This document shows, in pieces, positions 56,843-64,000 of a stretch of 64,000 nt of DNA. This DNA is from Candidatus Nanopelagicales bacterium (GTDB taxonomy: Bacteria; Actinomycetota; Actinomycetes; S36-B12; GCA-2699445). Where the stretch lies: assembly GCA_037045355.1 (NCBI GenBank), contig JBAOHO010000002.1, forward strand, positions 1 to 64,000, in the 5' to 3' direction. Numbering within the stretch: position 1 is the first letter of the stretch; the number at the start of each line of letters is the position of its first letter. Under the pieces are notes generated by a model. It saw only the letters and a program-made list of their open reading frames with translations. It made no database searches and had not been told where the DNA came from. A program made the position numbers and the translations under genes.

Positions 56843-59800
56843 TCAGACCGGGGTAGCCGGGGGGCCGGTGGCGACCTGGGCTTGGATGTTGGCCAGCGAC
56901 CCCGTGAACGAGCGACGCAACTGAGCCACGATGTCGCCGAGACTTCCGGCCTGTTGGTGGGAGGCTTCCATCTCGGCCGCCAGGGCCGACAGTTCCAGGG
57001 CTCCGAACACCGCCGCACTGGACTTCAGCGAATGCGCCGCCCGCTTCACCGCGTCGGGATCGTCCGCCGCGACCGCCGCCTCCAGCTTGGCGACCAACTC
57101 CCCCGACTCGGCCTCGAACACAGTCAGCAACTCGTCGAACTCCTCGCCCATGATCGAGCGCAAGTCGTCCAGAGTGGCCGTATTGACCGCTCCGGCCGCT
57201 CCATCGTCGGAGTTGTCCGCGATGACCGCAGGTGTCGGCGCCGGGCTCGGGGCCGTCCATCTGGCGAACACCTCGCCGAGTTGGTCCAGCGTGAACGGCT
57301 TGGAGATGTAGTCGTCCATCCCCACTTCGATGCAGCGTTCGCGATCTCCTGCCATGGCGTTGGCGGTCATCGCGACGATCGTCACATCGGAGTTGGGTCC
57401 GGATCCCGACCTGATGCGCCGCGTGGCCTCGAACCCGTCGAGTACCGGCATCTGACAGTCCATCAGGACGAGGTCGAACTTGGCTCGGTCCAGTTCGTCC
57501 AGCGCCTGCTGGCCATCGGGAACCACCTCGACGGACACGCCCAGCAGTTCGAGCATCCCGACGGCAACGTTGCGATTGACGGCGTTGTCCTCGGCGAGCA
57601 GCACCCGCATGCCGGAAGCGTCTGAGTCGCCCCCCACCTCGCGGCGAGGCTTGGGGGTCTCCGCGTCACTTTGTCCAGCCAACTGCATGAGCACATCATG
57701 AACCACGGACTGCCGCACCGGCTTGGTCATGGCCAGATCGAACCCCCAGTCGGCGATCCGCCCCTCGGGGAGCCCGACGGAACTGACGCACACCAACTTC
57801 ACGCCGGCGAAGCGGGAGTCGGCCCGGATCTTGGCAGTGAGCGTCGCGCCGTCCATGCGCGGCATCTGCATGTCCAGCAGCACGATCTCGAACGGCCTTC
57901 CCGCGGAATGCGCCGCCTGCATCATCTGCCAGGCCTCGAGCCCGTCCCGGGCGGTGGCCAGCCGCAGATCCCAGTCGCTCAGGTAATGCTCGAGGACAAG
58001 CCGGTTGATCTCCAGGTCGTCGACCACCAGCGCGCGGGTGCCCGCCAGCGCCTCCACGCTGCGCAAGTGGTCCTCGGCTTCGGGCTGGCGCGGAAGCGTT
58101 AGATCGAACCCGAACGTGGTGCCCTCGCCCTCGACACTCTCGACGGTGAACCGGCCCCCCATGAGCTCGACGAGTTGGCGCGCGATGGCCAATCCCAAAC
58201 CCGTCCCCCCGAAGCGCCGGGTCATGCTGCTGTCCGCCTGCGCGAAGGGTTCGAACAGCCGCTGGACGGCCTCGGGGCTCATTCCGATTCCCGTGTCGCT
58301 GACCTCGATACGCAGCGCCACTTCCTGGTTCGGGTCGGGCTCATCTGAAGACTCCGTCAGATTCGACACCCGGATGACCACCTGGCCGGACTCCGGTGAA
58401 CTTGACCGCGTTGCCGATCACGTTCGACAGAATCTGGCGGAGTCTCGTGGGGTCGCCGCGCACGCCGGTAGGAACGTCCGGGGGGACGAAACACACAACC
58501 TCGACGCCCTTGTCCGAGGCGGCGGCGCTGAAGAGCGTGGCGACGTCCTCGACGGTGGCGCGCAAATCGAAGGGGAGGTTCTCCAGCGTGACTCGGCCGG
58601 CCTCGATCTTGGAGAAGTCCAAGATGTCGTTGATGACAGTCAGCAGACTCTCCGACGAGGAGAAGGCGATCGACACGTAGTCCTGCTGCTTGGGGGTGAG
58701 CTCGGTGTGTCGGAGCATGTCCAGCATTCCCAGCACGCCGTTCATCGGCGTGCGGATCTCGTGGCTCATGTTGGCGAGGAACTTCGACTTGGCTCCGGTC
58801 GCTTCGATCGCGGCCTCGCGGGCGATCTGCGCTTGCCGCAGAGCCGCGGAATCCGCGACCGCCAGCCCGATCATCTCGCCGATGAGCAGCGCTGACTCAC
58901 GCACGGACTCCGGCACATCACGCGGTTCGGCTGACGCCATGACCAGGCATCCGATGACGCGCTGGGCATGAATGACCGGGATCATCGCGATGACCCAGCC
59001 TCCCAGGCGCTCCCGCGTGGCCTCGTCCTCGAAGCCCACCGTCTTCGCGTCCTGCGCGCCCAGCGCGGGCCATTGGACGACGTCGTCCCATCCCACCGGC
59101 ATGGCAGTGGTGCCGTGGGCGACAACGGGCTGCTCGCAGACGTCGCTGGCGTATAGATGCAGGGCAGTGGCGAACTGCGCATGGGTGGCTTCCGAGAAAC
59201 TGCGTTCGAGTACCTGCAACACGTCGTCGAGCCGTTCGCGCAGTGGCTTGTCACGCTGCAGTGACTGGCCGACCTCGGCCCGCAACGACGCCGCGAAGGA
59301 CTCCGCCGCCCGTCGCTGTTGAGCGATCACCTCCACCGTGATGTCCCGCTGCACGGCCACGTAACCGAGGAGGTCACCGGTCGCTGCGTGGTAGGGCGAG
59401 ATCGTCGACTGCACCCAGTAAACGCCGTCGTCCGGCGAGTCCGGGGCGCGCTTACGGCGGTTGCGCAGGCGCCCGTGCCACACCTGCCCCGCCTTCAACA
59501 CCTTCCACATCGCTTCGTAGTAGCTGGCCGGGGTCAGCCCGCTCTGCAGGATCCTGGGGTTGGCGCCGACGGCTTCCTCGGCCGTGAACCCGGTAATGAC
59601 CGTGAAGGCCGTATTGACGTACTCGATGATCCCGTCGGCATCAGTGGTGTAGATCGCGTCAGCGGAGGCGTCCACGGCCCGGGCGAGCCGCCGCTGGGTG
59701 TGATCGGACTGCACGATCTCGCTGAGGTCCTGCAGGATCATCCCGATACCCGCCCACCTCGCCCGCGATCGTGATGGGGAACAACTGCACGGACACGGGG

Positions 59801-60314
59801 ACTTCGACGTCATCGGCTCGCACGATGGTGGCGTTGTCGTCGCGCAGGGACGGCCCCGGTCATCAGGTGCCGGCACATCTCGCCGCGGCCCGGGAACTCA
59901 GCCGCGGCCTCCTCACTGAGGCGCAGCATGTCGAGCAACGGCTGCCCGACGGTCCACGGGCCGATGATCCGTTGCCCGGCCGGGTTGACCGTCTGCAGGC
60001 AGCCGTCGCGTGTCGACATTGGCGTAGCCCGCTGGTCAGGCTCAGTGATGATGGCCTTGCAGCCGATCCCGCTCCATCGCCACTCGGGACTCAGCGGCAC
60101 GATTCAGATCGTCGTACAGGCCACGCATCTCGTGGGACAACTTGTCCAGGGAACGCTGCAGCAGGTAGTCGCCCTCGCGGTGCTGGGTGTAGGCCTGATC
60201 CACCCGTGTCAGGAACGACTGCCACGCCTCCACCGATCCCGGTGCCGAGTCGGCCGACAACCCCACACGCCGCAACTGGCGGCGCAGGGTGGGGTTCAAC
60301 TCGGATTCGTTCAT
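56843..60314 (-). CDS. Hybrid sensor histidine kinase: PAS-GAF-HisKA-HATPase-REC-REC-Hpt
   Basis: ATG 60312-60314, overlapping the FIST gene stop (ATGA). The N-terminus LNPTLRRQLRRVGLSADSAP and a helical part SLDKLSHEMRGLYDDLNRAA are typical of kinases encoded next to FIST proteins. The rest reads PAS twice (EPDQRATPMSTRDGCLQTVN; DASADAIYTTDADGIIEYVN), GAF-like region and phospho-His in FLANMSHEIRTPMNGVLGML. N box SNVIGNAVKF, G boxes DTGIGM and GGTGLGLAI follow, then REC1 (ALVVDDLE, VLLDMQMPRMDG) and REC2 (LLAEDNAVN, LMDCQMPVLDG, ISKPF). The Hpt domain has AAHSLKSSAAVFGA. About 1150 residues. Frameshifts near 60050, 59850, 59760 and 58390. All phosphorelay sites are present. Confidence 0.88.
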
Positions 60315-61455
60315 GCGTCGCGAGAATCCTCACCGATGACCAGCAGCGTCATGGTCTGGTTGTGCAGGTCGCACGCCCCGGAAGCGAACGGGGCGAGTTC
60401 GCCGTAGGAGTAGAAGCCCACCTGGGTGGACCCTTCGGGCAGCCGCTCCAGGGTCGCCTCGACTTCCTCTTCGGCTGCCTCGCCGAGCATCAGACGGCGC
60501 CCGACACAGGAGATCGCGATGGCCAGCCCGTCGCGCGTCACGTCCGCACCGGCGACCTCGGCGGCATCCTCCGCACCGGCCACCAACTCATCGAAGTTCG
60601 CCCGCATCAACTGCGCCATCCACCCCTGCGGCAGGTCGCCGGCGAAGGTCATGGATTGCTCGCTCCTCGTCGACCGCGAGGATCGTGCGCACCAGGTGCT
60701 TGTCCGAGTCCGCCGACTCCCGCAATGCGAGGGGGAAGCGCAGGGCGGTCGCCGGCAAGCCGGACGCCAGCTCGCCGAGGTAGTCCTTGTACAGCGCCAA
60801 GGCGGGAGCACCGTCGAGTTCGTACAGCGTCGATCCTTCGGAGCGCGTCACCCGCCGCTCGGGACCGAAGATGCTCCAACCGCCGCGGGCGCCGTGCCCG
60901 ACCCGAACCCGGGTTCCGTAGAAACCGACCGCGGCGACGAGCCGCTCCCCGGGGCCATCGTGATCCAACGCCCACGTCTGCCGGAAATGCGGGCCATCCC
61001 CGGCCAGGCCACCGGCGACCAGCACCTCGGCGGGTAGCCCGGAGTTGATGCCGCGGACCAACTCGCTGCCGTTGACGTCGAGACCGGTCGACAGGAGCAG
61101 AACAGCGCGCAGATCGTCGCCGCGCAGTTGCCGAGCGATGGATGCACCGGCTTCGAAGGAGTCGGCGATGCCCGGCATGACGGCGCTCGCTGGCCGCAGG
61201 TCGGTGTCGTCGAACTGTGCCACCGCCACCGTGACGGTGTCGTCTTCGATGGTCGGGCCCAGTGATCTCGCCCGCTGTGGAGCATCCCAGCACGACGGAG
61301 TCCGCGAAGGTGGAGCGGATTTCGTCGAGAACGGAACGGTTCTCCCAGAACCCGCTGGCCGCGAAGATCAGAACCAGCGTGCGGGGACCGGACACGGCGC
61401 CGTCGGGCGCAACATCCCAGGCTCCTTGTCGCCACCGGTGAGCCGAGACGTGCAT
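60311..61455 (-). CDS. FIST-domain sensory protein
   Basis: ATG 61453-61455 and stop 60311-60313, overlapping the hybrid kinase start. TLVLIFAASGFWENRSVLDE, DSVVLGCSTAGEITG ('GCSTAGEI' is the FIST_N signature). After frameshifts come VAQFDDTDLRPASAVMPGIA, RAVLLLSTGLDVNGSELVRG, VAGGLAGDGPHFRQTWALD and GVGWSIFGPERRVTRSEGST (FIST_C: 'W...G....VT.a.g..v'). The last parts are TFAGDLPQGWMAQLMRANFD and ISCVGRRLMLG, and YSYGELAPFASGACDLHNQT is a hallmark C-terminus. About 380 residues. FIST proteins are thought to bind small ligands and feed chemotaxis or kinase pathways; here it is coupled to the kinase. Confidence 0.9.
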
Positions 61456-61562
61456 GCGCTACCTCCGACGGTCAGCCTAGTGTCCCGCGAAGCATCAGGG
61501 CCGGTCGACGCATCCGCACGGCATGCCGATGCCGATGCCCCTTTGCTCCCGTCGGGCCCAGA

Positions 61563-63408
61563 CTAGGCACCGGGTGCACCCCGATGCTCGGCGCCGGGCA
61601 GACGAACTCGGGAGACCAACTCGGCGAGGTCCTCGCGGCTGACCGGTTTGGCCACGAAAGCATCGAATCCGGCGTCGAAGCACGCCCGACGTATCTCGTC
61701 TCGAGCATCCGCCGTGACGGCCACGATCAGGGCGGGAGACTCACCGGCCTGTTGCTGCGGCTTGATGTGGCCGACTGCATTGACGCCGTCGAGTTCCGGC
61801 ATGTGCAGGTCCAACAGGATCAGGTCGAACGCCTCCGCGGACCGGGCCACGGCGTCGGCGCCGTTGGACACCACCGTCACCTCACACTCCAACGACTCGA
61901 GCAGAGCCTGGATGACCCGGGCGTTGACCTGGTTGTCCTCGGCGACCAGGACCCGGGCCCCCGCTCCTCCCGGCGCCACAGCCGCGGCCGACTCCTGCTC
62001 GGCGGGACGGGCCGGGAACCGGAACTCGAAGGTGGCACCCGCCTCGGGTGACTCCAACAGGGCCCCTGGTGACTCCAGTAGGGACAGCGATCCCCCGAGC
62101 AGTTGCGCGAGGTCCCGGGCGATCGTGAGGCCGAGCCCGGTACCTCCGTGGGCCCTCGTCGCCGATGCATCTGCTTGGACGAACGGCGCGAAGATCGCTT
62201 CCGACTGCTCCTGGGGGACACCGATGCCGGTGTCCGCGACCGTGATCACGATGTCGCCCTCGGCCACGGCCGCACTGGCCACCACGCGGCCCCCCCTCGG
62301 GGTGAACTTGACGGCGTTGCCGACCAATCCGGCGATGATCCGACCGACTTTGTCGGCATCCGACACGAACAGTCCGGAACAGGAGTCGTCGATCACGGGA
62401 ACGAGTTCGACGCCCTTGCTCCGCGCGACGGCCGCGTACCTGGTGACCACCTTGGTCAGGGTCTGCGCGGGCGTGAACGGCGCCAGGCGCACCTCATCGG
62501 TACCGGCTTCCAACTGGGTGTAGTCCAGCAGATCGGTGATGATCGCCACCTGCAGGTTGCCCGACTCCACGATCAGGTCGACGAGTTCACGTTGGCGGGA
62601 GTCCAGCAGCGTTGCCTTCAACAGTTCAGCCATTCCGAGGACCCCATTCATGGGGGTGCGCAGTTCGTGGCTGATGTTGGCCAAGAACTGGCTCTTGGCC
62701 CGGTTGGCGTCCTCCGCCGCCGCTCGCGCCTGCTCCAGATCCCGGTTCGCGGCCTCGAGTGCCCGGGTGCGCTCCGCCACGCGCTGCTCCAGCGCCGATG
62801 CGATGGAGTCCGACGTGGCGTCCAGCGCCGAGCGCCAGGGGTCGGCGCGCTCATCCCAACTCTGTGTGGGTCGGATCTCGAACGCGCACGTCGGGTCGCC
62901 TTGCGCGATACACGCCGTCTCGATGGCGAGCAACGGGCTGCCGAAGAATGCCGTCGCCCAGCCGGAGGCGTAGCCCGTCAGCGACGAGCACACCGGTTGC
63001 GTGCTGGGACCGAACATCCGCAAGTGGTTCTCGGCTTCGAAGGAGTTGCGCCAGAGCCCCGCCATCTGGAACTCGACCGGTTGCCCGATCGAACCGCAAC
63101 TCGGTGGGTTCGACGTGGACGATCCCTTCCCACATGTGCATCACGGGCCCCGATGAGATGCGGTCCTGTTCGGACTCCCACACCCCGGATTCGCCGATCA
63201 CCTGGTAGTCGTCCAAGCCGCAGCGGTAACCGAACTGGCTGAACACGGCCCGCGCGAACTGCTGGCCCAGGTGCTCGACGAGAAGTTCATCCAGCCGGCC
63301 CAGCGCCGTCTGCGAGAAGAGCAACATCCGCTGCTGGTTGAGCAGCAGTCGCCCGTCACCGGGCTGGAAGTCGAGCATCGCGCTCAAGTCGATGTCTTCG
63401 GCCTTCAT
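61563..63408 (-). CDS. Hybrid histidine kinase with XylR_N and V4R sensor domains
   Basis: ATG 63406-63408. Residues 1-75: LSAMLDFQPGDGRLLLNQQR, MLLFSQTALGRLDELLVEHL and FSQFGYRCGLDDYQ match the XylR N-terminal ('activator of aromatic catabolism') domain. V4R part after a frameshift near 63070: SSLTGYASGWATAFFGSPLL, ETACIAQGDPTCAFEIRP with two Cys. A coiled coil (VAERTRALEAANRDLEQARA) leads to phospho-His FLANISHELRTPMNGVLGMA. N box GLVGNAVKF and G boxes DTGIGVP and GGTGLGLTI follow; REC has VLVAEDNQVN, ILLDLHMPELDG and FVAKPV. About 615 residues. It could sense an aromatic or other hydrophobic ligand; it lies just upstream of the FIST gene on the same strand. Confidence 0.9.
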
Positions 63409-63453
63409 GATCCCAATCTCGCCCGATGGTCACTTCTCATTCGCGGCGGGCTC

Positions 63454-63507
63454 GCCCTCTGGTCGGTACTTGCCCACTGGTCGGTACTTGCCCTCTGGTC
63501 GGTAGGG
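63454..63507. repeat. Three tandem 18-bp units upstream of hybrid kinase
   Basis: GCCCTCTGGTCGGTACTT at 63454, 63472 (one change) and 63490 (last three bases differ). It lies 46 bp before the ATG of the XylR_N kinase, in its likely promoter region. Confidence 0.85.
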
Positions 63508-63640
63508 GTGAGGCTACCGACGCACCCCCGGCTGCAGCGACTCCACCAGCCTGACACTCGCCGATGACTGATTCGCGCGGAACCGGTTCCTCAATGGCCG
63601 CCTTTCCCCGGGCTTACCCTGGGGGCGGTTACTCCGATCG

Positions 63641-63699
63641 GCCCGCGGGGAGTTGCTCAAGCCCTCGGGGAGTTGCTCAAGCCCTCGGGAGTTGCTCAA
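63641..63699. repeat. Three tandem ~20-bp units upstream of beta-helix gene
   Basis: GCCCTCGGGGAGTTGCTCAA and variants at 63641, 63661 and 63681 (the last one base shorter). It ends about 20 bp before the ATG at 63720. Confidence 0.85.
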
Positions 63700-63719
63700 G
63701 GTGGAGGGGTCTGCGACCG

Positions 63720-64000
63720 ATGCACATGGATATGGGTGACGGAATCCGTGTTCGCGCGCCCCGATTTCGGCAGGTGAGTCTGCTGGCCACCGGGGCGCTG
63801 GCGCTGGCCGTCGTGGCGATGCCCGACACCGCGAGCGCGGCACCGATGCCCAGCGCCGCAACACCGCGCGACATCCACCAGGAGGTCACCCGCGCGCGCC
63901 CCGGTGACACCGTGACCCTGCCTGCCGGTGTGACGACATTGCAGCGCCCTCTGGCCGTCCCGCGGGGGGTGACGATCGAAGGCCACCCCAACGGGACTGT
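63720..64000 (+). CDS. Secreted right-handed beta-helix-like protein, N-terminus (runs off window end)
   Basis: ATG 63720 after GGTGGAGGGG; the frame stays open to base 64000, giving 93 residues. Signal peptide: RQVSLLATGALALAVVAMPD TASAAP. The mature start DIHQEVTRARPGDTVTLPAG followed by PLAVPRGVTIEGHPNGT is the typical first coil of pectate-lyase-like parallel beta-helix proteins ('I..A..GDTV.l..G.y'). The catalytic or binding part is outside the window. Confidence 0.7.
   Translation, partial: MHMDMGDGIRVRAPRFRQVSLLATGALALAVVAMPDTASAAPMPSAATPRDIHQEVTRARPGDTVTLPAGVTTLQRPLAVPRGVTIEGHPNGT

Noticed and set aside
58341..60314. Two separate kinases instead of one
   Set aside because: The breaks near 58390 and 59760-60050 fall inside continuous domain structure (HATPase; PAS linker), so one frameshifted hybrid kinase is the simpler reading.
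63454..63699. CRISPR array
   Set aside because: Units are contiguous (18 and 20 bp) with no spacers, only three copies each, and no cas genes are present.
1..64000. tRNA or rRNA genes
   Set aside because: I looked for TTCGA-type T-loops and acceptor stems near gene boundaries but found no convincing cloverleaf. A computed scan (tRNAscan, Infernal) would be decisive.

Overview
The window is high-GC bacterial DNA, most probably from an actinobacterium (Actinomycetota). The reasons are the GC-rich codon usage with many GTG/TTG starts, purine-rich Shine-Dalgarno sites, lipobox lipoproteins, a fused Wzz/tyrosine-kinase protein and IS3, IS30 and IS630 families typical of that phylum. I saw no rRNA or tRNA, so the genus cannot be set. 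Single-base frameshifts occur in most long genes, often in G/C runs, including in genes whose domains are otherwise intact. Near-identical IS copies inside the window also differ partly by 1-bp indels. I read most frameshifts as uncorrected long-read assembly errors, so many entries are given as one gene spanning several reading frames.

Region 1 (1-48 kb) is a large cell-surface polysaccharide locus. It holds a Wzx flippase (partial) and a Wzy-type polymerase; a translationally coupled acyl/amide cassette (ceramidase-like, unknown, AAC(3)-like, MaoC-like); and a WbpG/HisH/HisF amidotransferase trio with a GT2 glycosyltransferase. It continues with an SGNH-fused acyltransferase, a GT4 glycosyltransferase, an NAD-dependent sugar epimerase, a WbpL/WecA-type initiating transferase, a Wzc-like kinase and its LMW phosphatase, and a WbpM-type dehydratase. 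A minus-strand operon encodes a Wzm/Wzt ABC exporter, an O-antigen ligase and a lipoprotein glycosidase. Two GT-C-like membrane proteins, two more secreted paralogues of the glycosidase, a secreted metallophosphoesterase and a collagen-like secreted protein follow. Both the Wzx/Wzy and the ABC export routes are therefore encoded.

Mobile DNA is concentrated at 0.7-4.1, 9.0-10.5, 14.3-14.6 and 16.8-22.6 kb. The most notable structure is a two-tyrosine-recombinase transposon resembling Tn554, bounded by perfect 18-bp inverted repeats. It is inserted in the transposase gene of an IS3 element and is itself interrupted by an IS630 element. Removing the IS630 restores the recombinase reading frame exactly. 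An IS30-in-IS3 composite is present in two places with the same internal junction.

Region 2 (47-64 kb) carries exported and signalling genes. There is a substrate-binding protein with no signal peptide, two exported SNase-like/lamin-tail proteins, a single-domain response regulator, a methyltransferase, a thioesterase, an alpha/beta hydrolase, a PIG-L deacetylase and a lipoprotein. They are followed by a phosphorelay set: an XylR_N/V4R hybrid kinase, a FIST-domain protein and a PAS/GAF hybrid kinase with two receivers and an Hpt domain. A roughly 70-80 bp intergenic repeat occurs three times at 51-54 kb, and three short tandem repeats occur at 53.7 and 63.5-63.7 kb. The window ends in the start of a secreted beta-helix-like gene.
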